NCBI GenBank assembly: GCA_002316005.1
Contig: DCIM01000070.1
Location: forward strand, 1 to 43,586
Reading direction: 5' to 3'
Source of the DNA: Prevotellaceae bacterium UBA1726
GTDB lineage: Bacteria; Bacteroidota; Bacteroidia; Bacteroidales; Bacteroidaceae
DNA: 43,586 bases
Shown here: positions 16,425 through 25,196 of the stretch, in pieces
Layout: each line of letters begins with the position of its first letter
Position numbering within the stretch: position 1 is the first letter of the stretch
Made by a program: the position numbers and the translations under genes
The notes under the pieces: model-generated
Told to the model about the DNA's origin: nothing
The model's input: only the letters and a program-made list of their open reading frames with translations
Database searches by the model: none

Positions 16425-17774
16425 TTATGCATTCTCCTTTCTCAGGATATCAAGACCCTGTCTAACAATCTTCTGAAGTTCAAGTTTTGAAGAATCAACA
16501 AATTCTGCCACAGCGAAATCTTCAGGCGAAACCTCGTAGATACCAAGAGCTTCCTGACGGTCGATGTCGCCAGCGATGATTGCCTTGATGAGATATTCAC
16601 CATAGATGTCCATAGGGAGAACCTTGTCGTATTCACCGCTCATAATCATGTGGCGCTCACCACCCTTGATACGAGCATCAAGGTTGTACTCCTTCTTGCC
16701 GCAAAGCCAAGAGAAGTAGCTACGACTTGTCGAGAACTGCTTGCAGCGTGGAAGAATCCAACCGAGCATCTCGTCTGCATGATCACCCTCTGGAATTACA
16801 GTAATCTCTGATGTGCGAGGACCAACAAATGAATTGTTGCGAGCAAGTACACCTGTCAATGGATTTCCATTAATCACGCGCTTGCCTTCCTCTGTGTCGA
16901 GCTGACCTGCAAGTACATCTGCAACAGGAGCACCTACCTTTACATCAACATACTTAGGTTCCTTAACCTCAGCACCAGCAACAGCCACAGTGCGGGTGAG
17001 ATCAACCTTACCTTCATTGAGAAGACGACCGATGAAGATTACTGCTGTTGGATCAACTGTCCAGACAACTTCACCCTTGTTCACAGGGTCAACATTGTTC
17101 ACCTGAACACCTACATTTCCAGCAGGACACTTTCCGTCAAAGACATTCACCTCAACATCCTTTGCCTCAAGAAGCGCAGGAGCTGTCTGCTTAGCGCCAA
17201 CACCGAGATAGGTCTTGGCTACTTTTGCCAAAGCCGAAAGACCAGTCTGGAATGCTTCCTCATTGCCCTTAAGTTCTACTTCGAAGTCACATGCGAGTGG
17301 CATGTCACGGAGTGCAGAAACGAAGATAGCCTTTGGCGCATCCTGAGGATTAGCTACTACTGCATAAGGCAGCTGGTTAACATAACCGAAAAGACCAGCC
17401 TCACAGATAGCAGAAACAACTTCTGCACCGCTCATTGTAGCTACGGTCTTCTTACCGAAATCAGCATACTGCTGCTCAGCATCGGCCTTAACCCTGACAC
17501 TGAGTACCTTGCGTCGGTCACCACGCTCAACAGCAGAGATTACTCCACTTACAGGAGAAGCAAATTTAACCTCTGGCTGCTGTTTGTTGACAAACAAGGC
17601 ATCGCCGGCCTTGACAACATCCCCTTCCTTAACGACTACCTTTGGCTTAACACCAACAAATGCGTCAGGAACAAGGGCATACTCAGCGCTTGCAGGGAGA
17701 ACAGTCTTCTCACCCTTTGCAGCACCTACGAGATGGATGTCCAGGCCTTTTCGTAATTTAATTACATTTGCCAT
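16425..17774 (-). CDS. nqrA: Na+-translocating NADH:quinone reductase subunit A
   Basis: Soluble-facing, quinone-binding subunit of Nqr and first gene of the operon. The 449-residue product starts MANVIKLRKGLDIHLVG, a classic NqrA opening (the KGLD motif). It has the biotinyl-like/RnfC-type fold stretches (VKEGDVVKAGDALF) and the conserved VGPRTSEI and LPRCKQFSTSRSYFS segments. Length is normal. A -7 box lies about 90 bases upstream at 17864-17871. The divergently transcribed tamB-like gene begins about 225 bases away. Confidence 0.97.
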   Translation of the reverse strand: MANVIKLRKGLDIHLVGAAKGEKTVLPASAEYALVPDAFVGVKPKVVVKEGDVVKAGDALFVNKQQPEVKFASPVSGVISAVERGDRRKVLSVRVKADAEQQYADFGKKTVATMSGAEVVSAICEAGLFGYVNQLPYAVVANPQDAPKAIFVSALRDMPLACDFEVELKGNEEAFQTGLSALAKVAKTYLGVGAKQTAPALLEAKDVEVNVFDGKCPAGNVGVQVNNVDPVNKGEVVWTVDPTAVIFIGRLLNEGKVDLTRTVAVAGAEVKEPKYVDVKVGAPVADVLAGQLDTEEGKRVINGNPLTGVLARNNSFVGPRTSEITVIPEGDHADEMLGWILPRCKQFSTSRSYFSWLCGKKEYNLDARIKGGERHMIMSGEYDKVLPMDIYGEYLIKAIIAGDIDRQEALGIYEVSPEDFAVAEFVDSSKLELQKIVRQGLDILRKENA

Positions 17775-17863
17775 AAACTAATTGTTTTGTATATATTGAT
17801 AATTTTATAAATTCACACTCTGATTTTCTCGTGTACATATTTAATAATACACATAATCAACTG

Positions 17864-17871
17864 CAAATATA
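17864..17871 (-). promoter_or_regulatory. Putative -7 box of the nqr operon
   Basis: Minus-strand TATATTTG, a TAnnTTTG match, giving a leader of about 80 bases before nqrA. The -33 region is only T-rich (CTTTTTC), not a clean TTTG. Confidence 0.5.
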
Positions 17872-17935
17872 ATAAAAAAAGGAGAGAAAAAGAATAAAAA
17901 AGCCGAAAAGATTAAGATTTAAGATAAAAAAAATG

Positions 17936-17943
17936 TAATTTTG
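17936..17943 (+). promoter_or_regulatory. Putative -7 box of the tamB-like gene
   Basis: TAATTTTG on the plus strand fits TAnnTTTG. Transcription would start near 17950, only a few bases before the conserved basic N-terminal coding sequence begins. This bears on the unusual start of the gene downstream. Confidence 0.5.
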
Positions 17944-18000
17944 TAATGTAATTCAATTTTTTGTAGAAGACTGAAGAGAATTAGAAGAATCATAAACGCC

Positions 18001-21000
18001 TTGGTTTGGTCTGTTGCAGGACTTTATCTTGTGCTTGTTGCATTGCTGAATATACCGGCAGTGCAGAAAAACATTGGTTCAAAAGTATCGGAGGCTTTGG
18101 CTGAAAAAATCGGGACAGAAGTGAAAGTCGGTAGCGTGGATTTGGGCATGTTGAACCGAATCATCATTGATGATGTACTCATAAAAGACCAAAACCAGGA
18201 GGAGATGCTGCGTGCTCCACGACTTTCTGTAAAAGTAAGAATCCGCGATCTCATTACAGGAAAAATAACGATTTCATCGGCACAATTATTCGGTTTGAAG
18301 GCTAACCTCTACAAGAAAACTGCCGATGCTGCACCTAACTTCCAGTTCGTTCTCGACTCTCTTGCATCAAAGGACACAACAAAGCATACTCCACTGAATC
18401 TTGAAATCAGTTCTCTGATTATTCGTCGTGGTGAGATTTCATATAATCAGTTGGACGACTACGACAACGGCCTATTCTCGCCGAAGCACATCAACCTGAA
18501 GGACATCAGTGCACATATCATCCTCAACCAACTGACAGATGATTCGCTCGACCTTAATGTAAAAAGGATTGCGCTCAAGGAAAAAAGCGGTCTTGAACTG
18601 AAGAAACTATCGCTTCGTTTTGTCGGTGGACAGAAGGATGCCACATTGTCAAACATGCTTCTCGAACTACCTCATTCGCTGATAAACATTCCTAAGCTGG
18701 AGGCGTCTTATCAGCGTGAAAACAAGAAACTTGTTGAGGGTTCAATGAAGTTCAATGGAAAGATTACCCAAAGTAGCATAACTCCTTGTGACTTAAGTGC
18801 TTTTACTAAGTTATTAAACAACTACAATACACCAGTTACACTTGCGGCCGATGTCAATGGAACGGATAAAAATATCAACATTGGTTCGCTAAGTATCAGT
18901 CAAGCTAACGATCTCAGACTTCTTGCTTCAGGGGCAATCAACAACTTAGGTGAAACCAACGATTGGAATGCCGATATTCAGCACCTTTCAACAAGCAGCA
19001 ATGGTATCAAGAACATTACTTCTGCGCTTGGAAGAGCCGATGCAGTGCCTGCTGTTGTTGCTAATCTCGGCAACATCAATATTACGGGAAAAGCGTCGAA
19101 GGATGGTAATGCCATTAAAGCTCTTGGCAAGCTTTATACCGAAATCGGTAAAGTGGACATAAATATTAATAAGGTGGGAAAACTGGCAAAGGCAGATATA
19201 ATCACTGACAAACTAAACCTCCAGAAACTCACAAACAACAAAGACCTTGGATTACTTTCTGCAAAAGTTTCAGCTACGGGCAATGTCGATGGTGCAAAGG
19301 TGCTCAGTGCCAAGGGTAATGCAAACATCAGCAGTTTTACATTCAAGAACCACACTTACAACAACATCAAGGCTACTGCCGATTACATCAAAGGTCAGAA
19401 CCTAATGGCAAACATTGATGTCGTTGACAATGCTGGCAACATAAACCTTTCAGGCAATTACGGTCTTTCATCAAAGACACCAAAGGGAAGCATAAATGGC
19501 AAAGTGGAAAATCTTGATCTTGCTGCTCTCGGATTGACAAAGAAATGGGAAGGTAGTACTTTCGATTTTGAAATAAATGGCGATTTCATCGGGAAAAACA
19601 TCAATTCCGCCCTTGGCGACTTGACCATCACCGACCTTACAAAACGAACTGCAGATAGCGAGTATCATCTCCATTCTATAGAGTTGAAGAAGTTTGCCGA
19701 TGGCGATACTCACAAACTGACTCTCATCAGCGACTTTGCCACGATGCGTGCTGAGGGCGACATCAATTATGCCACAATCCTCAACTCTATCACCAATGCC
19801 ATCTACGACCGACTTCCTACCATACCTGGGTTGAAGAAGAAACCCGCCACAAATAACAAGTTTAATATCTACGGCACTATCACTCGTTCTGACTGGGCGC
19901 AGAATCTGCTCGGCGTCGACCTTCGTCTCTTTGAACCTGCCCACCTAATCGCATCCATTGACGACAGTGAGAAGAAGGTGGACATTCAACTCGATGCAGC
20001 TCAGTTTGTCTATGGAGGAAAGGAATACAAGGATGGTTTCCTCCATCTCTCCTGCCCTAACGACACCATGAGGGCTATGGTAAATGTGAAAGCGTTGAAC
20101 GAGCATGGTGGTTCGTTACTAAACATGAAGGCTCAAGCCATAGACAACCATCTGGCATCGCAGTTACACTTCCTCATAGATGGTAAGCAGGAACTCAAAG
20201 GTGAGATGAATGCCGATGCCCACTTCTACGCCGATGAAAACGGCAAATCTACTGCCGATGTAAAGATTCTGCCTTCAACAATTCTTATCAACGACACTAC
20301 ATGGAATATCGAACCGGCTCATATCCTTTATCACGCTAAGCATCTCGAAGTGGAGAACTTCAATGTCCACCACGATGACCAGCATATAGCCATAAACGGA
20401 AAAGCAACTCGACATATCGAGGATGAAATCACTGTCGATCTGAAGGAGGTCAATGTAAGTTATATCCTTGACATTGTCAACTTCCATTCAGTAGAGTTTG
20501 CAGGCCTTGCCACGGGTAAGGCAAAGGGACGCTCGCTCTTTGGTGAACCAGAAGCAGAAGCGCAGCTACATGTCAAAGATTTCACCTTTGAGTCAGGATG
20601 TTTGGGCGATTTGGATGTATCGGCCAATTGGAATCTTGAAGAGGGTGCTATCAATGTCGATGGTATTGCCCTCGATGGTGAGAGGCGCACAGATGTGACG
20701 GGCTATATCTCACCAAAGAATAGTGACATCGCTCTTCATGTGAAGGCCGACGGCACACGCATCAACTTCCTTCAGAAGTATTGCGACACATTCCTCAACG
20801 ATATCGATGCATATGGTTGTGGCGAGATTGATGTCGTGGGCCCACTGAAAGAAATACAAATTGTTGGCGATGCCAATGTGACAGGTCGTGCCTGTGTGAC
20901 AAGTCTCAACACATACTATTATCTGAACAACGACTTCGTGACTCTCCGCCCTGACGATATAATCTTCCATAATGATTCCATATACGACCGCGATGGACAT

Positions 21001-22350
21001 TTGGGCATTGTAAATGGTCATCTGCGTCATCGCCACTTGGGCAATTTCACCGTCGATCTCGACATTGACGCACAGAATCTCCTTGCCTACGACACCCATA
21101 CCTTCGACGATATGCCGTTCTATGGCACCGCCTTTGTCACTGGAAAATGCGGCATTAAGGTTAGAAGCGGTGAGATTGTTATTGATGTTGATGCCACACC
21201 AAATAAAGGAACGGAGATTGTCTATAATGTCTCTGGTCCTGAGGCTCTTGCCAGTCAGGAGTTCCTCACTTGGCACGATCGCGACTCACTGAAGGTTCAC
21301 AAGGAAGCCCATGAGGATGACGAGGAACAGGACCTCTCTGCCGACCTCTTCCTCAACTTCCTCATCCATGCAACCCCTGATGCCACGGTCAACCTCCTCA
21401 TGGATCAGACTGCGGGCGACTATATCCAACTCAATGGCGACGGAGTGATTCGCGTCTCTTATTACGACAAGGGCACATTCGACATGTTCGGTAATTATGT
21501 TGTCGACCATGGTTTCTACAAACTCACCATTCAGAATGTCATCAAGCGCGACTTTGAGTTCCTCCAGGGTGGTTCAATGTCGTTTGGTGGCGACCCTTAC
21601 AATGCCGCCCTCAACCTAAAGGCGCAATACACCGTCAATGGTGTTTCGCTCTCCGACCTGAATCTCGGTAAGTCATTCAGTAACAACAACATTCGCGTGA
21701 ACTGTTTGATGGACATCACTGGTACTCCAGCCCAACCACGAGTCGATTTCTCTCTTGACATGCCAACCGTTAGCTCTGATGCAAAGCAGATGATTATGAG
21801 CCTGATGAACTCTGAGGAGGAGACAAAGCAACAGGTAATCTATCTTCTCGCCATTGGCCGATTCTTCAACCAGGGTTCGAACAATGCCACAACCGAAATG
21901 GGACAAAGTCAGACATCACTGGCAATGCAGAGTATCTTGAGTGGTACAATCTCTCAGGAGTTGAGCAATATCCTCTCGAGTGTTGTCAAGACCAACGATT
22001 GGAACTTTGGTGCAAACATCTCTACAGGTAATGAAGGTCTCTACAATGCCGAATATGAGGGCATCATCTCTGGTCGTCTGCTCAACAACCGTCTGCTCAT
22101 CAACGGCCAGTTTGGCTATCGCGATAATCCAAATACCAACTCTTCGTTCATTGGCGACTTTGATATTCGCTACCTCCTCCGTCCGAGTGGAAGTATGGCT
22201 ATCAAGATCTACAACCAAACCAACGACCGCTACTTCACAAAGAACTCCCTCAATACCCAGGGCGTAGGTCTTATCTTCAAGAAGGATTTCAACGGTTGGC
22301 GTGATTTCTTCCGCTTCCGCCGCGAGAAAATTGCCCCTAAGGCAAAATAA
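18001..22350 (+). CDS. TamB-like translocation/assembly module protein
   Basis: Very large envelope protein anchored in the inner membrane and spanning the periplasm, of the TamB/AsmA-like lipid-transfer family. It has 1449 residues from a TTG at 18001. An N-terminal membrane segment (GLYLVLVALLNIPAV) is followed by a long beta-repetitive region. The C-terminal TamB domain (roughly the last 350 residues) includes GTISQELSNILSSVV and NNRLLINGQFGYRDN, and ends near FKKDFNGWRDFF. The start is uncertain. In-frame codons upstream encode a basic stretch RRLKRIRRIINAL that fits the expected cytoplasmic side of the anchor. However, there is no ATG, GTG or TTG between the in-frame stop (17944) and 18001; ATT at 17956 or CTG at 17971 are the candidates. 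No TamA/BamA-type gene is adjacent. Confidence 0.88.
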   Translation: MVWSVAGLYLVLVALLNIPAVQKNIGSKVSEALAEKIGTEVKVGSVDLGMLNRIIIDDVLIKDQNQEEMLRAPRLSVKVRIRDLITGKITISSAQLFGLKANLYKKTADAAPNFQFVLDSLASKDTTKHTPLNLEISSLIIRRGEISYNQLDDYDNGLFSPKHINLKDISAHIILNQLTDDSLDLNVKRIALKEKSGLELKKLSLRFVGGQKDATLSNMLLELPHSLINIPKLEASYQRENKKLVEGSMKFNGKITQSSITPCDLSAFTKLLNNYNTPVTLAADVNGTDKNINIGSLSISQANDLRLLASGAINNLGETNDWNADIQHLSTSSNGIKNITSALGRADAVPAVVANLGNINITGKASKDGNAIKALGKLYTEIGKVDININKVGKLAKADIITDKLNLQKLTNNKDLGLLSAKVSATGNVDGAKVLSAKGNANISSFTFKNHTYNNIKATADYIKGQNLMANIDVVDNAGNINLSGNYGLSSKTPKGSINGKVENLDLAALGLTKKWEGSTFDFEINGDFIGKNINSALGDLTITDLTKRTADSEYHLHSIELKKFADGDTHKLTLISDFATMRAEGDINYATILNSITNAIYDRLPTIPGLKKKPATNNKFNIYGTITRSDWAQNLLGVDLRLFEPAHLIASIDDSEKKVDIQLDAAQFVYGGKEYKDGFLHLSCPNDTMRAMVNVKALNEHGGSLLNMKAQAIDNHLASQLHFLIDGKQELKGEMNADAHFYADENGKSTADVKILPSTILINDTTWNIEPAHILYHAKHLEVENFNVHHDDQHIAINGKATRHIEDEITVDLKEVNVSYILDIVNFHSVEFAGLATGKAKGRSLFGEPEAEAQLHVKDFTFESGCLGDLDVSANWNLEEGAINVDGIALDGERRTDVTGYISPKNSDIALHVKADGTRINFLQKYCDTFLNDIDAYGCGEIDVVGPLKEIQIVGDANVTGRACVTSLNTYYYLNNDFVTLRPDDIIFHNDSIYDRDGHLGIVNGHLRHRHLGNFTVDLDIDAQNLLAYDTHTFDDMPFYGTAFVTGKCGIKVRSGEIVIDVDATPNKGTEIVYNVSGPEALASQEFLTWHDRDSLKVHKEAHEDDEEQDLSADLFLNFLIHATPDATVNLLMDQTAGDYIQLNGDGVIRVSYYDKGTFDMFGNYVVDHGFYKLTIQNVIKRDFEFLQGGSMSFGGDPYNAALNLKAQYTVNGVSLSDLNLGKSFSNNNIRVNCLMDITGTPAQPRVDFSLDMPTVSSDAKQMIMSLMNSEEETKQQVIYLLAIGRFFNQGSNNATTEMGQSQTSLAMQSILSGTISQELSNILSSVVKTNDWNFGANISTGNEGLYNAEYEGIISGRLLNNRLLINGQFGYRDNPNTNSSFIGDFDIRYLLRPSGSMAIKIYNQTNDRYFTKNSLNTQGVGLIFKKDFNGWRDFFRFRREKIAPKAK

Positions 22351-22353
22351 TCA

Positions 22354-22399
22354 GTTGTAAATTAATTTCAGCGCTACTTTTTCAAGCGTTTTTTACAAC
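22354..22399 (+). terminator. Possible terminator hairpin after tamB
   Basis: GTTGTAAA (22354-22361) pairs with TTTACAAC (22392-22399), with inner CGCT/AGCG pairs (22372-22375, 22385-22388). It follows the stop codon by three bases. The 3' T-run lies inside the stem rather than after it, so it is a weak terminator candidate. Confidence 0.4.
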
Positions 22400-22443
22400 A
22401 CTCTAATTTTGACCAATGTAACTATTTGTATTTCAAGTAGTTA

Positions 22444-22548
22444 CAATTCCACTAAAATCATCATGTCATTTAACTGAAATGAAGTGGTCATTTAACTGAA
22501 ATGAGGAGCTCATTCCACTGAAATGACCGCATGAAAAGGCTTAAATGA
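22444..22548. repeat. 22-bp-period array of 17-bp imperfect palindromes (array 1, five units)
   Basis: Units start at 22444, 22466, 22488, 22510 and 22532, exactly 22 bases apart. The three central ones are TCATTTAACTGAAATGA (twice) and TCATTCCACTGAAATGA; the first and last are degenerate. Each 17-base unit is an imperfect palindrome of the form TCATTyCAnTGrAATGA, followed by a variable 5-base spacer. The array lies in the gap between the convergent tamB and menA genes. A second array of the same design is at 42265-42413. Confidence 0.85.
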
Positions 22549-22590
22549 CAAAGGTATCTTTGCGTGTAAAATAAATTCACACACAAACAG

Positions 22591-22613
22591 CATCTAATAA
22601 TGTTATTAAGATG
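22591..22613 (-). terminator. Possible terminator hairpin after menA
   Basis: CATCT/AGATG with inner AATAA/TTATT, directly after the menA stop on the minus strand. It is A/T-rich with only a modest T-run following, so it is a weak candidate. Confidence 0.35.
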
Positions 22614-22615
22614 AT

Positions 22616-23503
22616 TTATGCAAGGAGGAAAATCAATGAGACTACGAGGCCGTAGATGAAGATATTGCGAGCAGTGGCGCCAAGGACAATATTGAGGTCC
22701 CTACCCTCCAACTGACGCATCTTACTGGCGGCAAGGGAATGAAGGACAAGATAGATGACGAGAAGATATGCCCAAGATGTAACTGGAACCATCTTGCGGA
22801 AAAGGAAACCTGCGGCAATGAAACCAAAGGCTACATAAAGGGCAAAGCCGGCTTTACGACCAACAAGGACAATGAGAGTACGCTTCTTGTCACGACGGTC
22901 ATTATCAATATCGCGATAGTTATTGACAATCAAGAGGTTATCAATGGCAATACCACATAACAACGACATCTTGAAAACCTCACTGGTAATGGTTTCCGTC
23001 TGGAGGTAATAGGTGAAACAGACTGGTACGATTCCAAAGAACACAAGTACCAGCACATCTCCTAAGGCTATATAGGAAAGTGTGGTGGTGTAAAGAATGC
23101 AGAACGCCACGCAGGCAACACCCACAAGAATCATCTCCCAGCCACCATATATAATGAGAGGAAGACCTATCAATCCACCAAGACAGGTGGTGACACAAAG
23201 GGCAATAATCATCGCACGAGGAGTCACCCAACCTTGAGAACAGGCACGAAGTGGACCAAGACGCGTTTCCTCATCATCATTACCACGACGCCAATCGAAA
23301 TAATCATTTACAAAATTAGCATCAATCTGCATGACGAATGCAAAAAAGAAACACAAAACGGCTGGTATCCAGTTGATGCGATAATTCAAATCGTGAGCCG
23401 CCATTGCTACACCAATCATCACCGGTACAGAGGCACAAGTGAGGGTCTTTGGGCGGGCAGCAAGAAACCATGCCTTGAGAGAATTCTGTTTTACCTCGTT
23501 CAT
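22616..23503 (-). CDS. menA: 1,4-dihydroxy-2-naphthoate polyprenyltransferase
   Basis: Membrane enzyme of the UbiA family that attaches the polyprenyl chain to dihydroxynaphthoate in menaquinone synthesis. The 295 residues contain about eight to nine membrane spans. The first Asp-rich motif is NFVNDYFDWRRG (about 64-75) and the second is NNYRDIDNDRRDKKRTL, both needed for Mg-pyrophosphate binding. The N-terminal AARPKTL is typical of MenA. The ATG overlaps the stop of the upstream HD gene by one base (TAATG), so the two are translationally coupled. The product feeds MenG (27142-27879) and supplies the quinone for Nqr. Confidence 0.93.
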   Translation of the reverse strand: MNEVKQNSLKAWFLAARPKTLTCASVPVMIGVAMAAHDLNYRINWIPAVLCFFFAFVMQIDANFVNDYFDWRRGNDDEETRLGPLRACSQGWVTPRAMIIALCVTTCLGGLIGLPLIIYGGWEMILVGVACVAFCILYTTTLSYIALGDVLVLVFFGIVPVCFTYYLQTETITSEVFKMSLLCGIAIDNLLIVNNYRDIDNDRRDKKRTLIVLVGRKAGFALYVAFGFIAAGFLFRKMVPVTSWAYLLVIYLVLHSLAASKMRQLEGRDLNIVLGATARNIFIYGLVVSLIFLLA

Positions 23504-24132
23504 TATTTCACGGGTTTTAATGTTGGGTATAGCCGATTGAATACCTCACGCAGTTTTGCCTTGTCGCGAATGATGTTACGAAGATTGTTCAGACGCTGAT
23601 GATTAGGTGAATTTGGAATCCAGAGATGTATATAACCCACTTCGGAGTACTTGTTTGTGAGGTGTTCAGCGAAACGCTCCCAATGTTCCTCCTCACTCAT
23701 TTCTGGATAATGCTCAAAACCATAAAGGATGGTTCGAGTGAATACAGTCTCTGGTTCAAGTTCACGATCGGCCTCAGCCACAATCTTGCCATAAATACTT
23801 CTTGGCTGATGGGAAGATGAAGCGCGATGATCTTCAACCGCTTCTTTCATAACTTTTATCTGTTCAGTTGAAAACCAGCGCTTTAAGCGAGCATCAGATT
23901 GAAGGATTTTACCACTTGTGAGATGATGGATGGCACGAGGACCTTCAAGTCCAAGATCATGGTATGCGGCAACAATATAACACATATTCTTATCGGCACC
24001 AAGTTTGTCGGCAAGGACAAGACTCTCGGCAATAACAGTCTGTGCATGACGCAAGCCATGCGAACTGCCGAAATCGTTGTAACGAGGGAGAATCTGTTTC
24101 TCCACGAACTCCATTATCTCAAGATTCAGCAT
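23503..24132 (-). CDS. HD-domain phosphohydrolase
   Basis: A 209-residue metal-dependent HD-superfamily protein. The first histidine is in SSHGLRHAQTV (H29), the HD pair is H58-D59 in AAYHDLGLEG, a further conserved H-x-x-x-S-x-x-I (HHLTSGKIL) follows, and an AEADRE-like acidic segment comes later. The substrate cannot be read from sequence; relatives hydrolyse nucleotides or other phosphates. It lies 4 bases downstream of the DUF5715 gene and overlaps menA by one base, so the three form an operon. Confidence 0.8.
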   Translation of the reverse strand: MLNLEIMEFVEKQILPRYNDFGSSHGLRHAQTVIAESLVLADKLGADKNMCYIVAAYHDLGLEGPRAIHHLTSGKILQSDARLKRWFSTEQIKVMKEAVEDHRASSSHQPRSIYGKIVAEADRELEPETVFTRTILYGFEHYPEMSEEEHWERFAEHLTNKYSEVGYIHLWIPNSPNHQRLNNLRNIIRDKAKLREVFNRLYPTLKPVK

Positions 24133-24136
24133 AGTA

Positions 24137-25018
24137 CTATCTTACGGTTAGATGGAAACAACTCTGTTTCACCTCGTATTTGACATAGCAACGCCCCTGT
24201 TTACGGAAGTCGTTCAGCACCTCACTAAGGACCCATTTCAAGGTATCGTTTGTGACAGCACGACGAGCAGGACCGTTTGGGTCCTCAACCGTCTTGTAGC
24301 GGTTATAGCAGATATCAACCGTAGTTCCATACTGATGACAACTGTTAGTTGTAGCATTCTGGTTACGCTGCTGAAGTTTTGCTACATCCTCCTTACTACG
24401 AAGAGCACTCGTTACGATGATTTTATGAAGCGGAATACCCTTTACCTGAAGCGAATCAAAGAAAGTCTTGCCGATATCTTGAACCAAAACCGAAGCCTTA
24501 GGCACCAGATAAGGAATGCTGCTCTTCAGGCGATCAACATAATAATAAGGATTCGAGCCCACATAAACCAGTTCGTCTTGACGCTTTTCGGCATCAGCAC
24601 GACTTGCCACAGGTTTAACTCCATAGCGTTGGGCAGCTATAAGCTGAATATCATTTTGGTCGGGAAAACAAGTCTTGAAGTCAGACACGCTGTATATACG
24701 ATGAGGAACAAATGGTCCTTCGTCAATTGCAGCGTCGTTTTTCAACGGTTTTTCCGGTTGTTTTGCCTCTTCGGCAGCCTTTTCATGAGCAAGTTTTTCT
24801 TCTTCCTGCTGCTTAATCGAAGCAAGCGAATCTGCCATTCGCACACTATCGGCATAGGCTTTTTCGTAAGCCAGAGAATCATTAATCAAAGAAAGAGAAT
24901 CGGTCTTTGCCTTTTCGTCGGCATTATATGCCAAAGAAGGATGCAAAGCACGCGCCCATCCTAAAGCAAGAACAACAACACAAAAGCCCTGAATATATCT
25001 TTTTGGTGAAATTTTCAT
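24137..25018 (-). CDS. DUF5715 / M15-peptidase-like exported protein
   Basis: Probably a periplasmic cell-wall enzyme related to D,D-carboxypeptidases of peptidase family M15. The 293 residues start with a signal peptide or anchor (about 7-30). A charged, Ala/Glu/Lys-rich linker with DSL repeats runs about 35-100, and the C-terminal domain follows. That domain has TSALRS (203-208), SCHQYGTTVDI with H228 and D235, and CFHLTV with H289, which match the H-x6-D...H zinc ligand layout of M15/VanY-like enzymes. The match is to remembered family features; activity is inference. First gene of the operon with the HD gene and menA; a -7 box lies 25 bases upstream. Confidence 0.75.
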   Translation of the reverse strand: MKISPKRYIQGFCVVVLALGWARALHPSLAYNADEKAKTDSLSLINDSLAYEKAYADSVRMADSLASIKQQEEEKLAHEKAAEEAKQPEKPLKNDAAIDEGPFVPHRIYSVSDFKTCFPDQNDIQLIAAQRYGVKPVASRADAEKRQDELVYVGSNPYYYVDRLKSSIPYLVPKASVLVQDIGKTFFDSLQVKGIPLHKIIVTSALRSKEDVAKLQQRNQNATTNSCHQYGTTVDICYNRYKTVEDPNGPARRAVTNDTLKWVLSEVLNDFRKQGRCYVKYEVKQSCFHLTVR

Positions 25019-25042
25019 TTATCGAGGTATGATTTTAGAATG

Positions 25043-25050
25043 CAAAGATA
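25043..25050 (-). promoter_or_regulatory. Putative -7 box of the DUF5715-HD-menA operon
   Basis: Minus-strand TATCTTTG, a full TAnnTTTG match, 25 bases before the ATG. The nearest TTTG upstream is about 25 bases away, longer than the usual 19-21. Confidence 0.5.
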
Positions 25051-25141
25051 AGAAAATATTCGCTAATTACAACCCCAAAAGCAAAAAAACTTATCTAAAA
25101 GTAACAAAATATAAATATTTTGGAATTCCGCACCCTCTTCT

Positions 25142-25173
25142 CTTGCGTATTTCCCGTTTTTTTTGTAAATTTG
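25142..25173 (+). promoter_or_regulatory. Promoter of the phoH operon
   Basis: -7 box TAAATTTG (25166-25173) with CTTG (25142-25145) 20 bases upstream, one mismatch to TTTG. It lies about 23 bases before the phoH start and may drive the long plus-strand run. Confidence 0.6.
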
Positions 25174-25196
25174 CACAAAAATAAAATAGGTATAAA

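Noticed and set aside
17775..17870. Riboswitch in the nqrA leader
   Set aside because: The leader is A/T-rich and no known aptamer pattern or expression-platform hairpin could be seen.
22555..22562. TATCTTTG on the plus strand as a promoter after array 1
   Set aside because: There is no plus-strand gene downstream (it would run antisense into menA) and no -33 box. Kept only as a possible antisense start.
24152..24964. Open frame of 270 codons on the plus strand opposite the DUF5715 gene
   Set aside because: It is antisense to a gene with a signal peptide and M15-like motifs, and its own product is a low-sense mix without any motif.
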